NCBI GenBank assembly: GCA_035532935.1
Contig: DATKQE010000039.1
Span: 43,389-107,388, forward strand
Length of the DNA: 64,000 nt
Direction: 5' to 3'
Source: DATJLY01 sp035532935
Lineage (GTDB): Bacteria > Pseudomonadota > Alphaproteobacteria > ATCC43930 > CGMCC-115725
Positions 9,089-15,960 of the stretch are shown here, piece after piece. The position numbers and the translations under genes are program-made. Position 1 is the first letter of the stretch, and each line of letters begins with the position of its first letter. Under the pieces are notes generated by a model. It did not search any database and had not been told where the DNA came from. It saw only the letters and a program-made list of their open reading frames with translations.

Positions 9089-9376
9089 TCAGCGCAGCGG
9101 AATCGTGATGTTGAGGCTTGGCGGCATGACCACCACGGGCGGTGCATAGACGACCGGCGGCGGCGCATAGACGACCGGCGGCGCCGCATAATAGCCCGGC
9201 TGGTAATAGACCGCGGGCGGACGCCGGAAATGGCGTTCGTGGTGTTCGTGCCATTCGTGTTCACGCCACCCCCGGCCGCGATGGTCGTCATCGGCGCGCG
9301 CCGGCGGCAACGCCGTCACAAGGATGAGCGCCGCCACTGCAGCAAGCGATAATTTGCGTAAGATTCTTGAGTTCAT
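9089..9376 (-). CDS. small secreted Tyr/Pro/Val-rich protein
   Basis: The product has 95 residues with a clear Sec signal peptide (LAAVAALILVTALPPARA). The mature part begins with an Asp/His/Arg/Glu-rich segment and continues with repeats of PPVVYAP and PPVVVMP. Such short envelope proteins with HEWHEHHE-type clusters and PPxVYxP repeats are common in alphaproteobacteria and have no assigned function. A related layout occurs in the gene at 30948-31388. It may be a cell-envelope or metal-binding protein. The 270 bases to its right (in reading sense, downstream) before the next gene hold nothing I recognise. Confidence 0.7.
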   Translation of the reverse strand: MNSRILRKLSLAAVAALILVTALPPARADDDHRGRGWREHEWHEHHERHFRRPPAVYYQPGYYAAPPVVYAPPPVVYAPPVVVMPPSLNITIPLR

Positions 9377-9511
9377 GATCTCACCGTCCGGGACAGGGTG
9401 CTCTCACTATGATACGGCAAAATATGAAGGGACGGTTCATGCGCCGGCTGTGACAAAGATCGGGCACCCGTTCGTCCGACGGCTGCGTTCGCGGCTTCGC
9501 GCAAATACTAT

Positions 9512-10093
9512 CTATGCACTTTGCCATAGAGCCGCGATGAAGCCCGCCGAAGCGAGCGTCACGACCGTTGTCCCGAGGATTGCAGCCGCGACGCCGAGGG
9601 CGATGACAAGACCGTCGCGTTCGACCAGCCCAAGGCCCAGTACGGAGATCGCCAGGCCCGGTATCACATTTCCGAGTGGAACCGGCAAGGTGATGATGAC
9701 CGCCAACAGAAAACATATGGCCCCGATCGGAATCGTCGTCCAATCCCCCGCAAAGAAACTCTGGCGAGGCTTCACGAACCGCTCGAGACGCCGAAGCAAC
9801 GGCATCATACTGTTCGCAATTGTCAGGAATCGCGAGCGAGGGATCGATTGGCGTGCAAGACAGGCGGGCAGTACGGGTCGGTGGCGCCCGATCAGCAACT
9901 GCCCTGAGATCACCATGAGCGGCAAGCCGAACAATATCGATATCCCCGGCATTGGAATGGGCAGTGCTATCGGCAATCCCAGAATCAGGAGAAGCGCGCC
10001 GCTCGATCGCTGTCCGAACTGCGCGACAACGAAGCCTAGGCTAATCGTCTCACCGGTAGCATGCGCGATGCAGCACGCCAGAAGGTTGGACAT
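9512..10093 (-). CDS. exoD: ExoD-family exopolysaccharide synthesis protein
   Basis: The product matches ExoD: an N-terminal helix pair, then GALLLILGLPIALPIPMPGI, a cytoplasmic loop (RSRFLTIANSMMPLLRRLER), and C-terminal hairpins including AICFLLAVIITLPVPLGNVI. ExoD is an inner-membrane protein needed for normal exopolysaccharide production and alkaline tolerance in rhizobia. ATG 10093 has CAGGAC upstream; another ATG at 10141 would add 16 residues and overlap the stop of a short upstream frame as ATGA. A perfect FNR/FixK-type box at 10319-10332 faces this gene, so oxygen-responsive expression is likely. Confidence 0.85.
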   Translation of the reverse strand: MSNLLACCIAHATGETISLGFVVAQFGQRSSGALLLILGLPIALPIPMPGISILFGLPLMVISGQLLIGRHRPVLPACLARQSIPRSRFLTIANSMMPLLRRLERFVKPRQSFFAGDWTTIPIGAICFLLAVIITLPVPLGNVIPGLAISVLGLGLVERDGLVIALGVAAAILGTTVVTLASAGFIAALWQSA

Positions 10094-10141
10094 CGGCGTG
10101 CGTCCTGCATTCGATCCTGTGCCGTCACATGTCTGCATCAC

Positions 10142-10318
10142 GCACGAAGCGATCGGTTCCGAATGCTGCCCAGCCAGCCTCCGACGATAGCGAAAATGAC
10201 GACGCGAATCACGATGGCCGCCCCATTGGGAACGACAAGCTCAGGATCGGTCCAAGACTTATAGCCGTTGTCCCCGCGCCCATGGCTTACGAATAGCGCC
10301 TGTGGCCGTGGCGCTGCA
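10142..10318 (-). other. leader of exoD with a possible short coupled ORF
   Basis: This stretch separates exoD from its FNR-type box. A frame that ends exactly at the upstream exoD ATG (ATGA overlap) encodes a hydrophobic peptide, VIRVVIFAIVGGWLGSIRN. With the in-frame GTG as start, it would be about 24 residues with one membrane helix. The frame extends further upstream but would then run through the box, so a long version is unlikely. Whether this is a real small protein, a leader peptide or chance cannot be told from the sequence. Confidence 0.3.
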
Positions 10319-10332
10319 TTGACCCAGATCAA
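10319..10332 (-). promoter_or_regulatory. FNR/FixK-type box facing exoD
   Basis: On the minus strand the sequence is TTGATCTGGGTCAA followed by TGC. It fits the FNR/FixK consensus TTGA-N6-TCAA perfectly. It lies about 232 bases before the chosen exoD ATG (184 before the alternative start). A second perfect box at 10623 serves the divergent Spy-like gene. Confidence 0.6.
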
Positions 10333-10622
10333 GTCATCCATTCCGGCTTCGGTGGGACAAGCGGTCCCTTCACGAGCGCGGTGGCTCGCACCTTTTCTGG
10401 TCGGCCCTAGCGGTGCTCGACTGGGCGCAGCCCGTTATCGACGCTGTCTTCTGGCTGCATTTTCTCAAGGCGGTCTAAAGGGTGGCGGATGTTTCCAAAC
10501 AGAGCGGCGGCAAGTCCGATCAGAACGAGAAGAGCGTAGATCGAGCGCGTCGTGAACGAGTGCCAAAAGACGAGCGCGAGACGTCATTGGCTCATTGCGG
10601 CGGAGCTGCCCGAGATCTCTCC
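10333..10622. other. intergenic region with degraded coding trace
   Basis: The spacer between the two FNR-type boxes holds no intact gene. On the plus strand a frame ending in a stop near 10480 reads LFWSALAVLDWAQPVIDAVF, which looks like the C-terminal helix of a membrane protein, but it has no start and no upstream domain. It is best read as a remnant. Nothing else is recognised. Confidence 0.35.
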
Positions 10623-10636
10623 TTGATGCAGGTCAA
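10623..10636 (+). promoter_or_regulatory. FNR/FixK-type box of the Spy-like gene
   Basis: TTGATGCAGGTCAA is a perfect TTGA-N6-TCAA match, followed by TGCGCC as in other boxes of this window. The box centre is about 86 bases before the ATG at 10716. An activator bound at -41.5 would place the transcription start near 10671. Confidence 0.65.
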
Positions 10637-10715
10637 TGCGCCACGCGACGCACAGGCGAATATACGAGTGAATAAGGAGCCGATTGGGTTTCCGCCTGAT
10701 AGGAGGAGCACGGCA

Positions 10716-11255
10716 ATGGCACGCAACGTCGGACGACGAGCCATCCTTGGCATGACGTTCACCGCCCTGGTCGGCATTGCAAGTGCCGCCGTGGCGCAGC
10801 AAGGGATCGGGCCAGGCCGCGGTCCTGCGAACGGCCCTGGTCCCGGCATGATGGGCGGCGGTGGCCGCGGTGGCGGCATGGGCATGATGGGCAGGTCCTG
10901 GAATAGCGCGAGCTACCTCGACTCCCTGAAGACCGAGCTCGGCATCACCGCGGATCAGGAGCCCGCTTGGAAGGCCTATGCCGACACAGTGTCAGGTGCC
11001 GAGGAGCAGATGCAGGGCCTGCACCAGAGCATGTTCGAGGCGATGGGGACGGCGTCGTGGGAGCAGCGCCGTGACATGATGAACGCCATGTTCGAGGCGC
11101 GGCAACAGGCCTTCGACACTGTGCATGAAGCGGCCGGCAAACTGGTATCGGAACTCAATCCGACACAGCAGGAAAAGGCTAAGGGAATCCTTCCCGGGCT
11201 TGGCAACGGACCAGGCATGATGGGCCCGCGGGGGCCGGGTCGCGGTCCGCGCTGA
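10716..11255 (+). CDS. Spy/CpxP-like LTXXQ-motif periplasmic protein
   Basis: ATG 10716 follows an AGGAGG site; longer frames upstream are not needed. A Tat/Sec-like signal (RRAILGMTFTALVGIASAAV) is followed by a Gly/Met-rich segment with repeats of GPGMMGGGG. The helical domain contains the LTXXQ-type motifs GITADQEPAWKAYA and ELNPTQQEKAKGI, and the tail again repeats GNGPGMMGPRG. Members of the family are periplasmic stress chaperones, and Met-rich versions may bind copper. The FNR-type box upstream suggests induction under low oxygen. Length is 179 residues, normal for the family. Confidence 0.85.
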   Translation: MARNVGRRAILGMTFTALVGIASAAVAQQGIGPGRGPANGPGPGMMGGGGRGGGMGMMGRSWNSASYLDSLKTELGITADQEPAWKAYADTVSGAEEQMQGLHQSMFEAMGTASWEQRRDMMNAMFEARQQAFDTVHEAAGKLVSELNPTQQEKAKGILPGLGNGPGMMGPRGPGRGPR

Positions 11256-11368
11256 GCGGCTTCGCGCCGTATCCGGCTTCGCGCTCACATGGTTCCGGTG
11301 CCGTTGACGACGGGGACGCGGGCAACGTTCGCAGAGCACCGGCGCCGCGCGCCCGCTGAGGAGCCCGC

Positions 11369-12334
11369 TTAGAACGGCAGCGAGGCGAGGCCGAGGACCG
11401 CGGCAATACGGCTTTTGAGCTGCGCGTATTCCTCCTTGTGGCCGCGGTTGAGCAGGCCCTGCTGGCTCGGCGCGTCCGCGCTCGACTGGATGCCGAGGTT
11501 GTAGACGAGAACCATGTCGCCCGAGGCCGCGACGACATAGACGGCGGTATAGCCGTCGACGATGTTTTTTGCTCGGTCGCCGCTGAAGCGCGCGTTGTCC
11601 GCGCCCTTCGCCAACGGGCGGAGAAACGTCAAGAGCAGCTTCACCGCGCCGCCCGACCCGGGAAGATCGCGAACCGCGTAGAGCTGGGTGTTGCAGTACC
11701 AGCCGAGCACCATGACATGCCGGCACTTCTTCAAGGCATAGACCTTGTCCGGCGTCATCGGCGGCCGAGCCTGCGTCGTCCACGACGCCGCGCTGCCCGG
11801 CAGTTCTGTGACCTGTGACAGCTTCAGCTCGGCGGCGTCGGAATATTCGTAATAGGTGTCGTCGGTCTTGGGCGAGCGCTCGAACCGGCTGATGATCGTC
11901 ATGATTTTGGCGGCCGGACCGGCGCCGGCGCTCTTCACCGGCACGAACAGCACCTGGCGCATGACGGAAAGCGCGGGACCGTTGCCTTCGAAGCTGCGCG
12001 CGGCGCCGTCGCGCGCGGTCTCGGGACTGAAAGCCGCGACCGCGGCTTTGGTTCGCGCGATCCGCTCCGCATCGGGCGCGGCGGCAAAGGCGGAGGTCAC
12101 AGCTTCGACTTCGTGCGCAATGCGCGCGACGATCTGCGCGGCGCGATCCCCACGCGACGCGTGCGTATCGAGGCTCAGTGCCGGCGCGACCGCGCTGCCA
12201 AACGCCGGATCCTTGGCTTGGGCGATCGTCGCGAGGAGGCCGCCGAGACGATCCGCCGGCACGAGCGGCTGCGACCAGACGCGCGACGGCAGCAGCAGAG
12301 CGAGGACTGCCAAGCTATAGAGAAGCCTCCTCAC
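11369..12334 (-). CDS. secreted hypothetical protein
   Basis: The product has 321 residues and a Sec signal peptide (LLYSLAVLALLLPSRVWSQP). The mature protein is mixed alpha/beta with no transmembrane helices after the signal. It has one Cys pair region (KKCRHVMVLGWYCNTQLYAV) that could form a disulphide, and a C-terminal half rich in beta strands (NIVDGYTAVYVVAASGDMVL). I recognise no family. It stands alone: its 3' end is convergent with the Spy-like gene, and the upstream 260 bases hold no evident gene. Confidence 0.7.
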   Translation of the reverse strand: MRRLLYSLAVLALLLPSRVWSQPLVPADRLGGLLATIAQAKDPAFGSAVAPALSLDTHASRGDRAAQIVARIAHEVEAVTSAFAAAPDAERIARTKAAVAAFSPETARDGAARSFEGNGPALSVMRQVLFVPVKSAGAGPAAKIMTIISRFERSPKTDDTYYEYSDAAELKLSQVTELPGSAASWTTQARPPMTPDKVYALKKCRHVMVLGWYCNTQLYAVRDLPGSGGAVKLLLTFLRPLAKGADNARFSGDRAKNIVDGYTAVYVVAASGDMVLVYNLGIQSSADAPSQQGLLNRGHKEEYAQLKSRIAAVLGLASLPF

Positions 12335-12595
12335 GCGCGGTCTCCAATCGTGTCGGCCGGATTTGCGGCCCGGCCCAGGCTCGCCAATCGGCGCCCTCGG
12401 CGCAAGCCCGATTTCGGCGCGCTTGCGGCCGCGTTCAAACCGGACCGACCCCCTGCGTCATTTCCCGGCAGAGCGTCCAGCACGGAATTTCGGATGACTG
12501 ACACGACATCCGGCTGAGTACATTCCGACGCTATCGCTGGTGGCAAACTTAATATTGTGTAGCTGCACATACCTACACCATCGAGGACCAATCCT

Positions 12596-12919
12596 ATGAA
12601 ACATGTACTTTCCGCGGCGCTCGTGCTCGGCCTGTTCAGCGCCGGCGCGGCCTTCGCCCAGACGGCAGCGAGCAATCAATCGCCCACGCCATCTGCCGTC
12701 GCGACCGGGAACGCTGATTCGAAAACCGCCGCAGCGCCGATTGCGGGCGCCAACAGCTTCACCGAGTCGGAGGCGAGAAGCCGCCTTGAAGCGCACGGCT
12801 ACACCGATGTCACCGAGCTCATGAAAGACGATCAGTCGATCTGGCGCGGAAAGGCAATGAAGGATGGCAAGCCGGTCACCATCGCCCTCGATTTTCAGGG
12901 CAACATCGTCGCCCGGTAA
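12596..12919 (+). CDS. small secreted protein with PepSY-like C-terminal domain
   Basis: The product has 107 residues with a clean signal peptide (LSAALVLGLFSAGAAFAQ) and a linker rich in Ala, Ser and Thr. The C-terminal domain of about 50 residues (SEARSRLEAHGYTDVTELMK, then VTIALDFQGNIVAR) has the helix-strand-strand pattern of PepSY-like domains. The family is common in alphaproteobacterial periplasms; the function is unknown. The coding frame is well separated from its neighbours. The likely operon partner is none. Confidence 0.75.
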   Translation: MKHVLSAALVLGLFSAGAAFAQTAASNQSPTPSAVATGNADSKTAAAPIAGANSFTESEARSRLEAHGYTDVTELMKDDQSIWRGKAMKDGKPVTIALDFQGNIVAR

Positions 12920-13013
12920 GCGGCGCAGCAACTGAGATTTCTTTGTCGATGCGCCTGCAGCCGTTGGGTTCCCACGAACGACGCGACGCATCCCTTTTTC
13001 AGGAGTGAATGAC

Positions 13014-13631
13014 ATGTCGACCAAAACAATTTCCGGGCTGTATGACGTGTACGACGACGCCATGCAGACCGTGCGCGAGATCGAGGCCGTTGGCGTATCG
13101 GCGAGTAACATCAGCATGATCGCGAACAATGCCGATGGCCGATACGAGACCACGGGAAAGTCCAATGCCGGTTCGGACGCGGTGACGGGCGCCACGATCG
13201 GTACCGCCGTCGGCGGCGGTGCCGGGCTCCTCGCCGGGCTTGGGTTGCTTGCCATTCCTGGCGTCGGACCGGTCGTCGCGGCGGGGTGGCTGGTTGCGAC
13301 CGCCGTCGGCGCGGTCGTCGGTGCCGGCGCGGGTGCCGCAACAGGCGGGCTGGTTGGATCTTTGACGGGGGCCGGCGTCAGCAAAGACCATGCGCACATC
13401 TATGCAGAAGGCATTCGGCGCGGCGGCACGCTTGTAACGGCGCGGGTCGAGGACAGTCGCGTCGCGGCGGTCGAATCGATCATTCGGCGTCATCATCCGG
13501 TCGACGCGGATGCGCGCGGCAAGCTCTATCGCAGCCACGGATGGACCGCATTCGAGGAGACCGCGTCGCCGTACACGCCGTCCGAACTGAAGCGCGAGCG
13601 CGAACTATACCACAGCAACACATTGGTTTGA
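13014..13631 (+). CDS. general stress protein 17M-like protein with glycine-zipper region
   Basis: ATG 13014 is chosen because AGGAG lies 8 bases upstream; the GTG at 13005 overlaps that site. The N-terminal part (SGLYDVYDDAMQTVREIEAV) matches the domain of general stress protein 17M (YflT-like). A central Gly/Ala-rich stretch from about residue 55 to 115 forms glycine-zipper hairpins that may insert into membrane. The C-terminal part repeats the alpha/beta fold (GGTLVTARVEDSRVAAVESI). Such proteins accompany PRC-barrel and phasin genes in stress loci. A strong hairpin follows the stop. Confidence 0.82.
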   Translation: MSTKTISGLYDVYDDAMQTVREIEAVGVSASNISMIANNADGRYETTGKSNAGSDAVTGATIGTAVGGGAGLLAGLGLLAIPGVGPVVAAGWLVATAVGAVVGAGAGAATGGLVGSLTGAGVSKDHAHIYAEGIRRGGTLVTARVEDSRVAAVESIIRRHHPVDADARGKLYRSHGWTAFEETASPYTPSELKRERELYHSNTLV

Positions 13632-13642
13632 CGGCGACCCGG

Positions 13643-13670
13643 GCCGGAATGCCTCGAACGGCATTCCGGC
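13643..13670 (+). terminator. hairpin after the general-stress gene
   Basis: An 11-bp perfect stem, GCCGGAATGCC pairing with GGCATTCCGGC, with a 6-base loop, lies 11 bases after the stop. No T-tract follows, so it may be a transcript-end or mRNA-stabilising hairpin rather than a classic intrinsic terminator. Confidence 0.6.
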
Positions 13671-13746
13671 GACCGGGACAAGCAAGCGCCAATCGCGCCG
13701 GGGACGATCGTCCGAAAAGGCAAGCCTTTATGGACGGGATGCAACG

Positions 13747-13847
13747 ATGAAATACGGAGCTTTTGGCTTCTTGGCGTGCCGCTTCCGCTTCTGATCGTTG
13801 CGCACCTCGTCGTTCATAGAGCTACGGCGGCAGTTATCGAAAATTGA
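13747..13847 (+). pseudogene. tiny membrane protein, apparently frameshifted
   Basis: From ATG 13747 the frame reads MKYGAF and then leaves the sensible frame. Adding one T to the run of four T gives FWLLGVPLPLLIVAHLVVH, a convincing one-helix membrane peptide of about 33 residues ending at 13847. Small proteins of this type are frequent next to phasin and stress genes. Either it is a one-base deletion (pseudogene or sequencing error) or the real start is a non-standard codon. Confidence 0.35.
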
Positions 13848-13862
13848 ATTTGGAGGTAGGTG

Positions 13863-14366
13863 ATGAAATCACGCACACGCGCTTTTCGCGACGCAAGGAA
13901 ACTCGGCAATGTCACGCGGATCGCCGGGACGAACGGCCGCAAGAGCCGCGAGCTCGCGGTGGCCGCGAGTCATGTGGTAGCCAAGCGTATGACCCTCGGG
14001 GCAGCCGCGATGATCGATCCGCGCAACGCCGATCACGTCGAGTTCGCCAAGATTATCCCCGAGAAGACGACGGCCTTCTCGAACGCCGGCATGGCCTTGC
14101 TTCAGGGCTCGAGCGAGGCCGCGGTACGGATGGCAAATTTCACCACGAGCGAGTTGGCGACCGCCGCGAAGGCTGCAGTGGAGATCGCCAGTTGCAGAAC
14201 GCCGGCCGGCGTCATCGCGGCGCAGAGCCGCTTCGCCACAGCGTGGTTCGCTCGAGTGCTGTCGCAATCCATCGTGCTTGCCTCCCTGGCGATGCGATCG
14301 CAGGGCACGGCAATGGCTCCCATCTACCGAGCCGCGACGGCAAACGCGCGACGGCTGAGCCGGTAA
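13863..14366 (+). CDS. phasin-family protein
   Basis: ATG 13863 has GGAGG seven bases upstream. The 167-residue helical product carries the phasin pattern in its second half: MANFTTSELATAAKAAVEIA, then SCRTPAGVIAAQSRFATAWF. The C-terminus (MAPIYRAATANARRLSR) also fits phasins (P-x-x-R-x-x-x-N). Phasins coat polyhydroxyalkanoate granules. The DUF3141 protein at 49.7 kb is PHA-synthase-like, but no canonical phaC is in the window. Next on the same strand is a reductase gene after a 20-bp palindrome. Confidence 0.82.
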   Translation: MKSRTRAFRDARKLGNVTRIAGTNGRKSRELAVAASHVVAKRMTLGAAAMIDPRNADHVEFAKIIPEKTTAFSNAGMALLQGSSEAAVRMANFTTSELATAAKAAVEIASCRTPAGVIAAQSRFATAWFARVLSQSIVLASLAMRSQGTAMAPIYRAATANARRLSR

Positions 14367-14381
14367 CAATTTCCCATAACT

Positions 14382-14401
14382 CGAATTCGTCGACGAATTC
14401 G
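14382..14401. repeat. perfect 20-bp palindrome
   Basis: CGAATTCGTCGACGAATTCG is its own reverse complement. It lies 16 bases after the phasin stop and 15 bases before the next ATG. It could be an operator for a dimeric regulator or a transcript-end structure. Confidence 0.7.
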
Positions 14402-14416
14402 CGCCACTGTGCCCTA

Positions 14417-14995
14417 ATGATTGCCATGCCCCAGCGTCGCCGCATCGAAGGTTATGCCATCGTCTCCGCGGATGGCATGCTGGCAAATGCTGCGGGGATC
14501 ATGCCCGACTCGCTCAAATTCGAGGCCGATCGGCGCTTGGTCGAACGCGGGCTCGACGGGGTCGATGTGGTGGTGCATGGACGCCACTCTCATGAGCGGC
14601 AGCCGCATTCGTATTTGCGCCGCCGATTGATCCTGACCCGGCAGGTCCCGGCCATCGCGGCCGACCCGTCTAATGAAAAGGCGCTGTTCTGGAACCCGGC
14701 CGGCGCATCGTTCGAACAAGCCTTGGCGGCACTCGGGATGCCAGACGCCAGCATTGGCGTGGTTGGCGGCACGGGCGTGTTCGGGATGTTCCTGGACCGC
14801 TATGACGTTTTTCATCTTTCGCGGGCGCCCGATGTGCGACTACCCGGGGGGCGGCCGGTCTTTCCTGAGGTGCCCGCGCGGACACCGGAAGAAGTGCTTG
14901 CAAGCCACGGCCTCGACCGCGGCCAGCGACAGGTGCTTGATCCGGCAAGCGGCTTGGCGATCGTTCGCTGGCAGCGTTCGTCCAAGCCCGAATGA
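14417..14995 (+). CDS. dihydrofolate reductase-like (RibD C-terminal) protein
   Basis: The 192-residue product has the fold signature of the RibD-C/DHFR family: an N-terminal strand with YAIVSADGMLA, a substrate-region helix (FEADRRLVERGLDGVDVVVH), and the NADPH-binding Gly-rich motif GVVGGTGVFGMFLDRYDVFH. Family members reduce pterin-like or riboflavin precursors; the substrate here is unknown. ATG 14417 is used; ATG 14426 is a near alternative. The gene follows the phasin with only the palindrome between, so co-transcription is possible. Confidence 0.8.
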   Translation: MIAMPQRRRIEGYAIVSADGMLANAAGIMPDSLKFEADRRLVERGLDGVDVVVHGRHSHERQPHSYLRRRLILTRQVPAIAADPSNEKALFWNPAGASFEQALAALGMPDASIGVVGGTGVFGMFLDRYDVFHLSRAPDVRLPGGRPVFPEVPARTPEEVLASHGLDRGQRQVLDPASGLAIVRWQRSSKPE

Positions 14996-15019
14996 TACGG
15001 CCGCGGAAATCGGTGCGCT

Positions 15020-15039
15020 GAGTAATTTCCGAGCCTGCC
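15020..15039 (+). repeat. dispersed 20-bp repeat, copy A
   Basis: GAGTAATTTCCGAGCCTGCC is closely related to copies at 48545 and 52347. It lies 64 bases before the ATG of the tiny membrane protein at 15103. A GGAAAT 13 bases upstream forms an inverted repeat with the ATTTCC in this element. Confidence 0.55.
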
Positions 15040-15102
15040 GCCGCCGCTCGGTTGCGCTTAGAGTTGGCTGTTTAGCAAATCGCGGTCGAGCGGAGCAGCA
15101 AC

Positions 15103-15180
15103 ATGAACATCTTCACCATTATCGGCGTCATCGTCGTGGTCATTTTTGTTGCCGGCTATTTCGGCTTGCACTTGCATTGA
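15103..15180 (+). CDS. 25-residue single-helix membrane peptide
   Basis: The frame encodes MNIFTIIGVIVVVIFVAGYF and ends GLHLH. It is a single hydrophobic helix with a Gly-Tyr/Phe pattern at its end. GGAGCAGCAAC before the ATG contains a usable ribosome-binding site. Tiny proteins of this MNIFTIIGVIVVV type are widespread and conserved in alphaproteobacteria and go unannotated because of length. Its 3' end overlaps, in antisense, the end of the gene at 15156-15293. Function unknown. Confidence 0.6.
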   Translation: MNIFTIIGVIVVVIFVAGYFGLHLH

Positions 15181-15293
15181 TCGACCCGTGGCCGCGCTGT
15201 CCGCTGCTGCGCGGCGGCGCTCGCCGCCATGGCGCCCATGAGCCCTGCCGTGAGTACACCCATGCAGACGCCGGTCCTGCAATCCGTCATCAT
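15156..15293 (-). CDS. 45-residue secreted protein
   Basis: GAGGAGGGG directly precedes two tandem ATG codons (15293 and 15290). The peptide has a signal sequence (VCMGVLTAGLMGAMAASAAA) and a basic Cys-containing tail (RPRVDQCKCKPK) that could bind metal or form a disulphide. An FNR-type box lies 93.5 bases upstream of the ATG, the same distance as for the DUF3141 gene. The family is not recognised. Confidence 0.5.
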   Translation of the reverse strand: MMTDCRTGVCMGVLTAGLMGAMAASAAAQQRTARPRVDQCKCKPK

Positions 15294-15379
15294 TCCCCTC
15301 CTCGTGCCGCAACGCACCCATAGGTCGCCTTTCACTCTCCGTGACGCACGCAATGTGCAAAGGCCTTCGCTGCGATACA

Positions 15380-15393
15380 TTGACATAGATCAA
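15380..15393 (-). promoter_or_regulatory. FNR/FixK-type box
   Basis: TTGACATAGATCAA on the plus strand fits TTGA-N6-TCAA. It is followed by TGCG on that strand. It is correctly placed for the small secreted protein on the minus strand; the plus side has no clear gene for over 500 bases. Confidence 0.55.
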
Positions 15394-15775
15394 TGCGCTG
15401 GCCTCCCGGACCGATAAGGCAACGGAGGGACGCGGGGCGTCGTGATTGCGATCCTGGAGCGTCGCAGCATAGCGTATGGGCAATCGTTTTCGGCTTGGGA
15501 TGGAATCGGATGGGCTGGCGATACGATTTGGTGCTGGCGAGAGGCGACCCTGATATAAGGTTCAACCACTTCAGCGACTCTCCGGTCAGCCTGGGAATGT
15601 CGGTTAAGGGGAACGAATTGCGCCGGCTTGAACGCGAACGAGAAGACGAAGAACGGGAAGATCAGCCGCGCGCAGAACATCAACACGAGATAGAGCAGCG
15701 CGAGCTGTGGAGAGCCGAGTGCGCCGAAAATTTCGGCGCTGCTGAAGCTGACTTTTCTACCGCGTATGATGCGTT
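15390..15775 (-). pseudogene. fragment of a membrane protein
   Basis: A minus-strand frame open from an upstream stop near 15775 reads KVSFSSAEIFGALGSP and then ALLYLVLMFCARLIFPFFVF followed by SFAFKPAQFVPLNR. This looks like real protein with one or two helices, but it has no start codon with a ribosome-binding site and no N-terminal domain. It is probably the remaining end of a decayed gene. I cannot name the family. The plus-strand frames here look like shadows. Confidence 0.35.
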
Positions 15776-15960
15776 ACGCCGCCTTGCCTCGAGTGAACTT
15801 CTGGCTCGGGTTCGGGCATCCTTCGAAGCGGACCGGTGTGGAGGCGCCGATCGACGTCTACACGAGGATCTCTCCGAAAATATTCCGCCGTGGATACGAC
15901 GTAATAAACGGCAAAGCGGGCGACGCCCAAAAGCGCAACCTCGATCGAGATGAGGCCCTC

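Noticed and set aside
10138..10341. 67-codon frame upstream of exoD
   Set aside because: Its start would lie upstream of a perfect FNR box that it would have to run through; only a short hydrophobic 3' part remains plausible.
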